Part shown: positions 1 through 12,895 of the stretch, piece by piece
Numbering within the stretch: the stretch's first letter is position 1
Layout: every line of letters begins with the position of its first letter
NCBI GenBank assembly: GCA_005656395.1
Contig: SRSI01000010.1
Location: 806,001 to 870,000, forward strand
Source of the DNA: Strongyloides papillosus
Lineage: Eukaryota > Nematoda > Chromadorea > Rhabditida > Strongyloididae
Length of the DNA stretch: 64,000 bases
Direction: 5' to 3'
The notes under the pieces: generated by a model
Databases searched by the model: none
What the model was told of the DNA's origin: nothing
Seen by the model: only the letters and a program-made list of their open reading frames with translations
Made by a program: the position numbers and the translations under genes

Positions 1-120
1 AAAATAAAAAAAAAAGAAACTTTATTGAAAAATCTTTAAAAGAGTAAGAAATAACATTGAATTAAGTTACAAGTAAATACAAACAAAAACCATAAAAATA
101 ATTTTAACAAATACAGATGT

Positions 121-3100
121 TTAGTGGTAACTACTACCATGGTGTCTTCTATTATCACTACGATATTTATTGTCAGTATACCGCCTTGAAGATGAGGAAT
201 GATCACGATCACGTCTTGGTTTTTTAGACATTGAAGGATAGTCATCAGATTGGCGATATGAAGAAATCCGTCGTTTATGCGATGAATCGTAATTGTTCCT
301 GTCATTTTCACTATTTGGTCCCGTAATTTTTGTTCTGTTCATGTTAAATTTTCTATCATGTTCTTTATCATAATACTTAAATGATGAACTAAATTCTCTG
401 ATCTTTTCTTCTTCCTTACTTGTTAATGACTTATTTTTCTCACTATCATCAATATTATCAGGACTAATACTAACTGGTCTAAGATCCTCAGAAGAATTAC
501 CTTGAAATGATTTATCTTTTTTTTTCTCATCATTAGTTTCATTTTTATAAGGTGAAAACCTTTTTTCATCTGAAAATTTCTTCCTATTTTCTTCCGTATA
601 CTTTTTATCATCAACTTTTTTCTTTTCCTCAGGTATTTTATCTTTGTCATCATTTGTCTTATCATCAGAAAGCTTGCTAAGTTCATCTGCACTCGTGTCA
701 TTTTGCCCTCTAAGATCAGGGGAAGATACACGTTTTGTCGAGTATTTCCGATTATTATAACCCCTGTATTTTGTTGAATTTTCTGTGAAACCAAAACTTT
801 CCTTTTCTGGAGAGTCTGGTGTTATTGCTTCTGCACCATTCGCTACAAGCATCTGTGATGACTCATTTTTCCTTTTACTTTTTTTATCAGACACTTTATC
901 TAATTTTCTTCTTTTTTCAAAAGAGTCTTTACTTTTTTTAACCTTGGAAGATCTTTCTCTATCAGACGGTGTATCGTGATTTTTCCTTTGACGCTTCAAA
1001 CTCGATTTATCCGATGACTGTGATGATTCTTTCTTATCATTTTCTTTAGATAATTTGTTGTATTTATATTTGCTATTACTTTCGTTTGAGGATTCTTTGG
1101 AATCGTCATTTTGCTTTACTGGTTTTTGACCATCTTGGGGTGGGTCTGGTACTTTAACGTCACCATTAGAAATATAATTTTTATCGGACGATTTTGAACG
1201 TAAATCAGTTTGTTCGACTGTTTTATTTCGTTCTAAACTTCTTCCTCTTTTACTAAAACTATCAGAAGATTTAGGAGTACTTGGATTTTCATTTTTTGTA
1301 TCAGTCTCACCATTTTCCTTATCATTTATTGACCCTTGAGATTTTACAGGTGAACTATGAGATTCTGATTTTCCTTTGTTTGAATCTTTTGACAATGCAC
1401 GACTGGGACGAACCAATGAATCATTTTCTTGGATATTTTCATGTGAATGATCTTTGATATCAACATTTTCTCTAGAATGATCATGTGAATTATTTGAATC
1501 TTTCTTTGAATGTTTCCCTGAATTTTCTACTGAAGACGCCTTAGCTGAAAGAGTTCCTTCGGAAGCTTTATTAGTCTTTTCTTTTACTTCATTTTCTTTA
1601 TCAGACTTTTTACTGGCTTTATCTTCTTTGCTTTTACTTAACCTCTTTTCCTTTTTATCTGTTTTGACTTTTTTAGGACCATCCACTAGACTTTTTTTAT
1701 CCTTCAGTTTTCTTTGTATAGTTAACCATAAAGGTAAGACCTTAGTCTTTTTTAATTCAGGATCTTGAGATCTTGTTTCAACAATATCTAGAATTTTTTT
1801 ACAATGATCTTTGAATTTTGGGAATGTATCAATCATTTCAGATATAACAGTTAACACGTTGACGTGAGTTTGCATTTCATCTCTATTTAACAACTTTAAA
1901 ATATGATCACATAAAATATCTTGTTCATTATATATAAAAGTGAAGACTTCTTCACTAACTACTTGGTTATTGAAATCGAATGTAAGATTATTTTTTACAC
2001 TTGATTTTTTGTCTTTGTCAGCATTATTTTCATTTGATGTAGTTGTCTCCATACTTTCAGACTGCTTTTTGCTGTCATGCCCATTTTTCTTAATTTCACT
2101 ATAAACATCATCAGAAATTTCAAAAGATTTAAGCAGTAATAGTCCACAGTTTGCACATTCATCAGTTGAATACTGTGATATACCTATTGGAATCTCATGA
2201 AATATTTCATGAAGAATTTCTTTGGTTGATATCTTTGTAGAAGATAAATCATGAATTGTCCTAACAAATATAGAACAATAAAACGATTCATACCTAGATA
2301 ATTGATATCTTGGCATAATACAACAACTAACAAATTCTTTACAAAAATCAGAAGTAAAACATCCATTGTCATTACGGCTACCATCAGTTCCATTAACTAC
2401 ATCAGAGAGTAGAGAAGCAATAATTTTTCTAACTCTTCGACGTTTAGGTTTGAGATCTTTTTGTTCTTTTTCTAAATCAGAAATTAAATTTTTTCTTTTA
2501 GAGTCATCCTCCTTTCTTTTTTTACGATCATAATCATCGTCAAAACGATCCTCATAGATTCGTACATTTTGTATTTCATTAATTTTCTCTTTGTATTTAC
2601 TCGATGGGAAAATTAATGTATCAACACTACATAACCAAAAAAGACAATAAAAACGTAACGGCATATGTTTGTATTGATAAAAGTTCGACTCATTTATATC
2701 TTTCTCAACTTTTTCCAACTCCTTTATAATAGCGTCTTTACAGAATTTATGCTTTTTGCTGTCAATATTCTCAGTTGAAGTAAACACATGATTTTTACAT
2801 TTCTTTTCAAAAATCCTTTTAACAGACTCCCAAAAAGCCAAACGTTTAATAGACCAGGATAATTCAATATTTTTAACTTCATTATCCTGCAATAAGTGTG
2901 TCATAGACGGAATTTTATCAATGCTAGATGAATTAGGAATCAATTCATCATTAATAATGTGTATAAATTGGTTTAAAACATCTTGACACATATCTTTCAA
3001 AGCCAAATAATTTTGTTGCCCTTCTTGATCAATAGTTTCTAAGGATAACTCTTTAAGACTTAACTTAGTACTGGATAAGTGTTTGTAAATTGAATAAAAT

Positions 3101-5409
3101 GTACCATTATTCTTTAAAGCCATACATAATTCATTCCAATCAACTTTCGCTTTCGTTATATCACTTATTTCATAAGCTTTTTGTAAAAATTCACCTCCAG
3201 CCATAGCAACAACTTGTTCATTCGTCAAACTTGATTGTGAAATTTTATAATTAAATGAATAAAAAATTTCACCAAGTAAATAAAGAATATAAGCGTTTGA
3301 CTCTCCCAGTTTATCATCTATAAATTGTAAAATACAGGTGACATCAATTCCATGTTCCGCAACAATTCTACCAACAAATTTAGATATATTTTTTATTGAT
3401 AGAAGATCATCATTGTCAACCCATTTCTTAAAATTTTCATTTAAATATTTGTATATTGTGAATCCAAGAACATCTAAACTCAGGTCAGTCATAACTTTAA
3501 GTGTATCAACAAGTATAGGGATCATGATATCATTCGTTTGAATCATTCCAATCATACACTTTAAAGCTTCATAAGGATGATCTTCAATAAATGGTGATAA
3601 TTCTTTAAAACATTCTCTAGCATTGTCTTTTGAAATTCTATTACTATAAAATTTCATTAATGCATATACTTTTTTCTGAGCAAGACCTATACTTCTATAT
3701 TCAATACCAACATCTTTAATCCAAGACTCATACATTTTATAACGTTTTTCTATGGGAAAAAGTTTTAGTAATTTGTTTAACTTGCAACTATATTCCTCAG
3801 CTGATGAAGTAAAAGCAATCCCTGGTATTAAAATTCTTGTTACAAGTGTTTCAATTAAGTTAAAATGTTGTGGTGAAATTAATGAAATATCTTCGTTACA
3901 TTGTAGATACGCCGTTAAAATATCAATAAGCCTTTTGCAAACAAAGAAATGTTTCCCAAGATAAGGTCCTGAGAGAAATATAAGTGATTGTAAACTATCA
4001 ACAATTTCAATTAGCTTCTCTGAACCGTTTAATGAATTGATGATTTCATTCAATGTTGTTCTATATTTAGAGTCATTTGGAAATGTTACTGCTAATTTCT
4101 CCATTATTATATCGCCAATTATTATTCCAATATTAGGCATCATATTTATAACAAGCTGACTTGGTAAAGTTTCCAGAAGGGGTAAAGCAAGATCGTGTCT
4201 ATGAATTCGGAATAATGACCAAACATATCCTAATTTTCGATGAGTTACACAAATTTTTTCCCATCCATCAATTTCACTAGCAACTTTTTTGTCAGCTTTA
4301 TTTTGAAACTCAATAACCTCCGAAGCAGTAACAAATGTTGGTGCCGACACAATTTTTGGAGCTGGAGCATTTTCATCAATCATATCCATATTATAATTTA
4401 ACTTCGAATAATCTACTTTAACTTTTGAAGCGACTTTAATGCGCTTATCATAATTTTCCTCAATTTTTTTATTTAGTAAAACTATATCTGAATATTTATT
4501 TGGAGATAACTAAACATAAATACTAGTCATTATTAAAGGCTTTAGTAACTTACCATATAATAGAGTTCTTTGGAGTCAATGAGATTGTGATGAGCGATAA
4601 AAGCAAATGCAGCGCCGCTGCTTAGAAAAGAAATATCCTTAGAAATATTAATGTTTCTATCCACTTCATTTAGTATTGTTTTTAGTGTTATTTTTGAAAA
4701 CTTCATATTTTTTAATAACGTTATATAATAAAAACTCATTGATGGAGTATCATTCAGTTTTTGAAGAATTATGGTAAATATTTTTGATTGATCCATGTTA
4801 TGATTAAAAGAAAATTCGAGAAAATCCCTGTAATTCTTGTTTGCTAATTCATCCTGATCTTCTTCCGAAAGTACTTGTTTTTCCAGTGATATATTTGTAT
4901 CGTTAAAGAAAAGAATAGATGCTAGTCCTGTATCCTCTATTGCAACATTACTCTTAGAAATTTTATAAAATAACTGAGTTTTTTGTTTGACACACAATTT
5001 TTGTGCCGTTATAAAACAATTTTTTTCTTCATCATTTGTAATATCTTGTTGTTTTTCAAAAATCAGAAAGCTTTCTTTTTTAACATCCTAAAAAATTTAA
5101 AGTTATTATAAAGTCATAAGGAAAACGTACCAGAAAGTTAATAGCTTGCTCCTTAATTTCTAATATCCTTTCATGACGTCTTTTAATTTCAATATCGTCA
5201 GGAACAACTTGAAGCATCATATCATATTGTTGCTTTAAAGTAACAATAATTGTAGTTACAATAGGACATTTTGTATTAATTTTGTTATCTGTAAACCATT
5301 TAACAATTGCCGATTTTACATCTTTATTATCTTCAACAATTTTAAGAATTTCAGAATGGTAGTTTTGGTAGTTGGTATTTAGTGACGTTGGTTCATATTT
5401 AAAATCCAT
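121..5409 (-). CDS. thoc-2: THO complex subunit 2 (THOC2)
   Basis: THOC2 is the large scaffold of the THO/TREX complex, which couples transcription and splicing to nuclear mRNA export. Three exons, 5409-5131, 5087-4554 and 4509-121, are joined by 43 and 44 bp introns with GTACGT/GTAAGT donors and TTTAG acceptors. They give one frame of about 1732 residues; human THOC2 is about 1590. The N-terminal two thirds is helical and shows the family signature of an LSP..Y stretch at the exon 2/3 junction, followed by long conserved blocks. The last 500 or so residues are a Lys/Ser/Asp/Glu-rich low-complexity tail ending in Arg/Ser/His, as in animal THOC2. ATG 5409 is the first in-frame Met of exon 1. 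A polyadenylation-like AATAAA lies on the minus strand near 22-27. The frame is clean throughout. Confidence 0.88.
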
Positions 5410-5818
5410 TATAAAGAATACTTTTCAATTATATATTTTGAATAATTTGTATCTACAATTATAATATATTACAGTTTAATAAACCAATTCTCCCATAGAC
5501 AAAGAATGAGACAACATCAATTCGTAGAATAAAAATTGTGATTTTTAAAATGCAAAGACAAGGAACATTTCTCCAATTGTGTGTAAGATGACTGACATGT
5601 ATAATTTTTAGTACTACTTCTTTTGGAGTTTCAGGGTAATTAAGATTAGTAAGTAATAGTCGAGAATTTACTTTATCATTTTATACTATTTATAAGGAAA
5701 ATTGTTTAAAATATTAAGGAATGGTTTGTAATAATATTTCTTTAAATATATTTTTTTAAATATAAAATTTAAATAAAATCAAGTATCTATCAAATTTTTA
5801 AAGTTATCATTTATTAAG
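5410..5818. other. Intergenic, thoc-2 upstream region
   Basis: AT-rich, about 410 bp between the start of thoc-2 and the stop of the next minus-strand gene. It must hold the thoc-2 promoter and the 3' end of its upstream neighbour. I see no coding frame, RNA gene or repeat. Confidence 0.6.
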
Positions 5819-7068
5819 TTAAATGCGTACGGGAACTTGTTGATATATTTGTTGAGTTATTTGTTGTTTTTTTGGTAGTCCTTTTATATATCTTACAATT
5901 GTTATTGGATCTTTTTCATTAAATGATTCCATTTTTTTAACCTTGGAAAAGCTTTCTTTTGTTAGAAGTTTCTTTCTTTTTGATACTAGTAAATTCATAT
6001 GAATGACATTTCTTAATGAAATCCACCATATTTTAGTTTTTCCATATTGAGTATCGTTAAATAATGCTAAATCTCTTATTGGTCCATACACGTCGTTAAA
6101 ACCATCTTCTTCTTGGGGTTCAGAATATATTAAACGTTTTTCTTTTACTTGAAGTATTGCTTGCGTATTTATAACTAATTTGTCGTCCGTTATATCTTCA
6201 TCATTTTTTTGTGGAACTAGTAATTTTGATACTGGTCCGACTTTAAATTTTGCCCACCATGGATTTCCATAGTCGTCATAAATTTGCCAATTGTTATTTT
6301 TATTATTTGGAGACATGTAAGGTTTTTTATGCTTTTCATATTCTTCTTTACAATCATACAAAGCGTATCGGTGGAATTTTTCATTTCCACTTTTTGAAAG
6401 GGTTTTTTTTTCGTTAAATGTTTGATTAGAAAAAGTTCTATTTTTCTGCAATGACGGTATTGCTAGAAAATCAATTTCAATACAAGTTTCAACATTGACA
6501 CTTTTTCTTCCTAAAATATATAATGATAGATGTATTAAATATATTATATTTCTTACTTTCTATATTTTTGTTATTTAATTTATTTTTATCATGTGAAATG
6601 AGTTCCCTTGACATAGATTCACTTTTACAGTCATATTCATTTCCAGGGAAATTCGTCTGGAAAATATTTCCATGTTCTTTCGCACCTACTTTTGATACTT
6701 TCTTCATTTCCATTCTTTTTTTTAGTTGAGTTATTAAATCGTTGCTTATTTCATAAGTTTTTTGTTTATATTTTTTTTCTTCTCTTTTCAACTCCTTTAT
6801 TTTACCTATAAAAATATATTTTTTTTATTAATTAAGAGATTGTTGCTGAAATTTATATACCTTTTTTTAATTCTTTTGCCACTTTACTTTGTTCCTTTCT
6901 ACATTTTTCATTTCCAGTTTCCATATTTTTACTATATCCCATATTTTGATGTTTATCAATTTGCTTTGAATTTTGTTGTGTGATTAAGTCATTTTCATTT
7001 GCAAAAAATCCTGTAGTTTTATTTTTTTTGCTATCGCTTTTTTCAATTGGTTTACTTGTAGACGACAT
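5819..7068 (-). CDS. Unrecognised charged protein, 382 aa
   Basis: I do not recognise this protein. Three exons, 7068-6861, 6805-6557 and 6510-5819, are separated by 55 and 46 bp introns (donors GTATAT and GTAAGA; acceptors TATAG and TTTTAG). Reading phase is kept at both joins and total length divides by three, so the gene looks real. Residues 1-150 are Lys/Glu/Asn/Ser-rich and probably disordered, with a short predicted coil near the exon 1/2 join. The C-terminal half looks more ordered: an aromatic cluster (YDDYGNPWWAKF), then WWISLRN. No signal peptide, membrane segment or catalytic motif is visible. A strong acceptor (TTTCTTACAG) ends one base before the ATG, which suggests spliced-leader addition. 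It may be a lineage-restricted gene. Confidence 0.72.
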
Positions 7069-7071
7069 ACT
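7069..7071 (-). promoter_or_regulatory. Candidate trans-splice acceptor, unknown gene
   Basis: On the minus strand a pyrimidine-rich tract ends in TTACAG, with its AG at 7071-7070, leaving a single base before the ATG at 7068. No matching upstream donor or coding exon is evident. A spliced-leader acceptor is therefore the simplest reading. Confidence 0.5.
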
Positions 7072-7339
7072 GTAAGAAAATTGAAAAAAATATAATTAGT
7101 TTTTAATTATTTAATATCTATGGTAATTATAATAATACTGAAAACAATAACTGTTATTATATTTATTTTTCAATAAATTTGCTTTAAAAAGGAATTCATA
7201 TGTAGATTAAAAGAAAATGTTAAAATGCTAATTTATAAAAAAAATAACGAATATAATTTGTTTCACGAGATTTTTAATACTGATTTTTATTGAAAAAATA
7301 TTTACAAATAAATTAAAGAGTTTAAATGTACAATAAATT

Positions 7340-10300
7340 TTATTGTTGTTCTGGAGACAGTTTTAAAAAATACGTTGTCATGATACCCTTTCCTTTGACA
7401 TTTATTTCACCGCGACATTCAAATTCAAAATTTTCCTTCTCTAATAATAGTTTTACCTCTTCAGTAACTTGTATTTTTCCTGGAATTCCACTGCTATCCA
7501 TTCTACTAGCTACATTAACAGAATTTCCCCAAATATCATAATGTGGTTTATCCATACCTAATAACAGTAAAAAGCATTAGAAAAAGTATTAAAAATATAT
7601 ACAAATCTTACCAATTACACCCGCAACAACCGGACCAACATTTATACCAATTCTCAAATTAAAATTATTAAATGAATGGTGGTTTATATATTTTATTCTT
7701 TTTAATAATTCAATAGCATATTTAACAACTGCCACAACATGACGATTGCCTCTTAGGTTACCAGACAATCCACTAGCAGCCATATAAGTTGTGGAAATTG
7801 TCTTAATTTTTTCTATACAACTAAATTCTTCACGATTTAATATTTCATCAAAATCTGCTATTATTTCATTTAGTAATCTAAGGCATTCTACACCTTCATT
7901 ATTTCCATCTAATTCCACATAAAATTTATTAAATTCTGTCAATGTAGCAAAAATAATACATGCATTATCTCTTGCTTCACTATATAATTCAGAACGATTT
8001 GTTGGAAGTGTTGTTAAAAAATGATTTGCTACATGTGCGGGAAGTATATTTTCTAGTACTTTTCTATTTTGTTGATGTTTTTTTTCCATTTCAACTTTCT
8101 CATCAATAGCTTGGAGTTTCCATATGAAGTCATATCTTGCAATGAGTTCCGAACGTCGACTTTGAAGAGATATCAAAACAAAAGCAAAAAATACAAGAAA
8201 AGTAAAAGAATACTTTAAAAAATTATCAGTATTATTGCCATCGATGCAATATTGACTCATTTTTTCTAATAAAGTAATTTTATCCAATTCTGTATTAACT
8301 TTTGCCCATAAAAAAAATTGAGAGTTCATTAAATCTGGAAATGGTACAAACCAAATAGCTATTAAACAGCATGCACATAAAAATATAGTAATTAACATTT
8401 TTTCCAATGCAAGTAATGACATAAAGACACAAACTGATAGCATGATAAGTAATGTGCAATCTAAAATAATTTCTATTGGAAGATGGTCAAAACTTTCATT
8501 TGAAGTACACCTTCCATCACCATAAATAATTGCTGTATTATTATCATCTTTTTCTGTACATTTAAAATGACAATTTGAAACTGGATCAATAAAAAATTGT
8601 AAAAATATAAAATATGTTGATAGAAAAAACATTCCCAAAATAAATATAAATTTATAAAAACGACTCAAATGATATTGTTTAGGTTGATGACTCTGTAATA
8701 AAAAATAATATTGTATATAAATTAGTAATTTATTATACTTACTAAAATATTTCGAAGAATAATATAGCCAACTATTGTAATAATAATAACAACAGATGTT
8801 GCTCCAGCAGTAGCCACTTTTTCATTAAATAAACCCCCAGTACATAAAACTCCTGATGCTAAGGCAAAAATTGTCAATGCGCATGATATTTGTCCTAATA
8901 CTGAATTTTCTTTATATCTTAAAAATTTCTCTTCCATTTTTGCTTTTTTAAATATTAAACTCCCAGGTTTACAATACTGAGATTTCCATGATTCTTTATT
9001 TATTGCTTTAATGCCTTGCATCAAATAATTTTCAACTTCTTCATCAATACCCTTTGATATATCTCTTTTTTGATTTCCTGGTTTATCTAATCCTGTTAAC
9101 TCAAAACACTTTTTTGAAGTTTTTGTAACTGTTTGCTGGTGTGGTATAACAACTTTATTTTCATCAGCCACAACAAAATATGTTTTTACTTTATGATCTG
9201 CTAGATAAGTTGATCTTGTATCACCATTTCCAGGTTCAACATTAAATGTTCCATTTAAAGCATTTAATGTTGCTTCTGTAATATGGATCCTTCCTGGCAG
9301 CCCACCACTTTCCATATGATTTGCTAATGTAACATCATCACTCCATACATCAAACATCCATTTTTTTAAACCTAGTATTCCGCAATGTATCTTTCCAGTA
9401 TGAATACCTACACGCATATTAACATTTACTCCAGATAATTCTCTAACTAATTTTATTGCTTCAATCATTTCAAGACCCATTTGTACAGCACATATTGCAT
9501 GATCAGGTCGACCATCTGGAAGACCTGAGACACAATAATAACAATCTCCTAAAATTTTTATTCTCATACAATGATTCTGATGAGCTATCTCATCAAACCT
9601 AGCAAATAGCTCATTTAATGTTCTAACTAAATCTTGTGCAGAACATTCAGATGCTAAATTTGTAAAACCACAAATATCAGCAAATAATATTGAAACATTT
9701 TCATGTTTTCTTATATAAATTTTATGAAATAATCTTGTATCATCATTAACGTCAAAATCTCTTTTCATTTCCCAGGCAATATGTTTTGGTATGACTGAAA
9801 GTAATATATTTTCTTGTTTTTCGTTTTCTTTAACTAATGCCATTCTTGTTTCAACACATCGTCTTGTTTCACGAAAAGTTTTTCTTTGTACTAATTCTAT
9901 AGGATAATAAACAAAAATCCCTATTATATTCATTCCTAATAATAGAATAAATTCTGCAATTAAACTACGCCAATCTGAAAAATGAACACAATGTGTTGCT
10001 ACAGTAATTATAGTTAAAACAGAAGCTGCAAGAATAGATGGTCGTAATTGTAGTGGCAGCAAAGTATAACAAATAAATAGAAGAAGTAATGCCATACAAG
10101 AATGAAGCAATATTGGTATTGTTCCCAACAGTATTCCACTAGTAATAACTATTAAAATTGAGATCACATAAGCATTAGATTTTGTCAGACAGCATGAGAT
10201 AAATAAAACAACTGTAATAGAAGATAAAATTGCTAATTTTATCCAATCTTCATTTATTGAATGAAGAATAATACCAAAAATACATAATATTAGAACACAT

Positions 10301-12895
10301 GTTAAGGCTGGCTGAAATTTTTAGTATTGAGGAAAATAAATATATATATAGTATATATAAAAATAAATGATTAATTTATATAACATTTTTTGTTACTTTA
10401 ACATTAAAATAAATATAAAATGTTTGATCATTCTATATTGCTAGAGAGAACATACCTTCATTCTACCAGCATTCATGTGTTTAAAATATTCAGGATATAA
10501 ATTATCATGGTGACATAATTGAAAAGCCAAGGACTCTGATTCAATATCTTCATCTATATTATCGAGAATTTGAGAATCTGCTATACCACTACGGTTCCAA
10601 TTATTTTGTAAAGGTTCAAGGACCGAACTATCTTTGGGAAATCCCATGTCGGCGCTCTATAATATAGAGAAAAAAAATTTAAAAAAAAAATATATATAAA
10701 TAATTGTTATTAATATATTAAAATAATACTTATACCCCAAAGATACAAAAATGAATAGAAGAAGAAAAAAATATTGAAGAATAGGCGTAATAATAAAATA
10801 TTTATATATACATACAAATATATATATACATATAATAGCATTGAATAAAATTGAAAATCACAATGGCAGCATAAAATATTTAAAAAAATCTCTTCGTATC
10901 GTTAATATCAACAAAAGTTAAAAGTATATAAAAATCTTGACAAAACAAATGCCTATGAATGATGTAAAAATGTTGTCAAAGTTTATATTAGTAGCTTTTT
11001 GAGCGTGAAAGTTATATATCACATTCAACACCAAGACAATAATGGTGCTAGAATAGAATGTAGAAGTAATTAAAGTTAGAATTGTCATGAGAAGATGAGG
11101 ATAAAATAAATTGAATAAATTTAAAAAAAAATATATATGCTTAATTTACATTTTGTGTAGTTATATAAAATATTATGGCTTAGATTTCAATGAATTTTAG
11201 AGATATTATTTTAAAACTCCATTTGACTTATTTTTTAATTTTTATTTCTTATTATTGGAAAATGGATAGAAATTTATATAACTTTCTATGATTGTTGCTT
11301 AATATTTAAGCAACGGCTTAATGTTATATCATGCATTGTGTAATTCAGTGGATTTTATAATAATAATAAATATTTTTAATTTTTTTGTTTTAAACTTTAC
11401 CTGACTATTTTGTATACAAATTTTTGCATATGTCTAACTCTTAATTTTAACTTCTTTTATATTAATATTATGTCAAAAATAACAAATCTTTTTTTCAAGT
11501 AAAAAAATCATTTTGAATATTAAAATGTGAAATAAAAGAGAGATATGATTTTTTAGAATATATTTTAAAGATGTGGCAGTTTGTTAAATAATATTTTATT
11601 ACACATAGAAACAAAACTTCCGCTTACCATGAATAAGACCTATCTTAATATAATATAATTGAATATTCCTGGGAAATAATATATATTATGAAGGGAACAA
11701 TATATTTTTTAGAGTCATAAATTAATTTTTATTGATAACATTTTTAAAATAAATTAAACAACAAGTGAGTGCATTTGTTTGTATATATCTCAATAAGAGG
11801 TATTACAATTAAAATTTTACCATTAAATGCAATCAACGTTTTTGTAGAATAAAAGTTTGATAACATACTAATAGTTAAATATATTTGGAGAAATTTTAAT
11901 ATGTTTTCTTATATACATTGTCAGCTTAAAAAGTTTAAAAAAAAGAATTTTAGTAATATGTGTCTATACATAAGTAAGACTTGTAATTCTTTTTATATGT
12001 GATTATTGTCTGTAAAATTTTGATTAACATATGCATATATATGGAGTGCCACTAAAATAATGATACTGGTAGAAGCTGTGGATATAATTTTAAGTAAAAT
12101 TAATAGTATTTACTTATATATTAATACTATGTAGAAGTTTATTTTATTCCTTATAGAAGAGATTAGATAGATGTGAAATAAAATAAAAACAAAGTATTTC
12201 AAAAAAAAATAACTCATTTTTAATGCCTATAAAATTTATTATTGACACATGAAAATTTCTAACGTTATCATATATTGAGAAATTTAAGCTCAATTTTTAC
12301 ATAGTGTTTTATAATCACAAAAATATAAGATAGTATAGTATGATAATGCATAAATGGTATTTTCTTTTATATTTTGTTGATTATTCTCTTTTAACCATCT
12401 TTTTGATAGTTAAATAGTTAATGGTAGGAAGTAATATGTATTTTATATGTGACGTTATACTTTTTAAGAATCATAGTAATATAATAGTGAGGTTATCATT
12501 GTATAAAATCTACATTTACAGAGTAAATTTATGAAACAAATTTTAATGCTAAAAATCATGTTATGAATGTAATTATAAGGTATTAGTTGTAGTGAAGATA
12601 AAAGTTTCTAAATGAAAATAATCAAAACTAGTAAAGCTGCCCTTAACTGAATTTTTAAATCATTTTTTGTAATTAAGAAAGTTTATAAAAAATTATAAAT
12701 TTATTCAACATGTATTGATAAAAAACTTTTTTTTTTCATTTGCAAATTGAAAAAAAAATTCTATATTGAGTTTTTGTATATACACAATTTCACAACTTAC
12801 TAAACACAAAAACTAAACAATATGTAACTATACATTATATTATATGCACTTACACGCCTAGGAGTTCTGGAAGATCGAATAGAATAAAGAGACAT
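7340..12895 (-). CDS. Transmembrane adenylyl cyclase (class III)
   Basis: This enzyme makes cAMP from ATP downstream of heterotrimeric G proteins at the plasma membrane. Exons are 12895-12854, 10656-10456, 10311-8743, 8692-7612 and 7557-7340, giving 1036 residues in the usual layout of six helices, C1, six helices, C2. C1 (about residues 285-470) has both metal-binding Asp motifs, FADICGF and KILGDCYYC, and the family block MRVGIHTG. C2 (about 830-1030) has the usual non-metal side: [29 protein letters not shown] and [18 protein letters not shown]. Exon 1 codes only 14 residues and is joined by a 2197 bp intron. Its phase and donor (GTAAGTGC) match exon 2, but this exon is a prediction; translation could also start at the Met (ATG at 10647) in exon 2. 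Which C. elegans acy gene is the orthologue cannot be settled by eye. Confidence 0.92.
10657..12853 (-). other. 2.2 kb first intron of the adenylyl cyclase
   Basis: This is about 40 times the usual intron here. It is AT-rich with long A and T runs. I see no coding frame, hairpin RNA or transposon in it. Its placement depends on the 14-codon exon at 12895-12854 being real. Confidence 0.55.

Noticed and set aside
36..794. Open frames overlapping the 3' part of thoc-2 in other frames
   Set aside because: They are shadows of the low-complexity Lys/Asp/Ser tail of thoc-2, with no independent support.
6523..6983. Plus-strand hydrophobic open frames near the unknown gene
   Set aside because: Phe/Leu/Tyr-rich antisense of Lys-rich exons; not coding.
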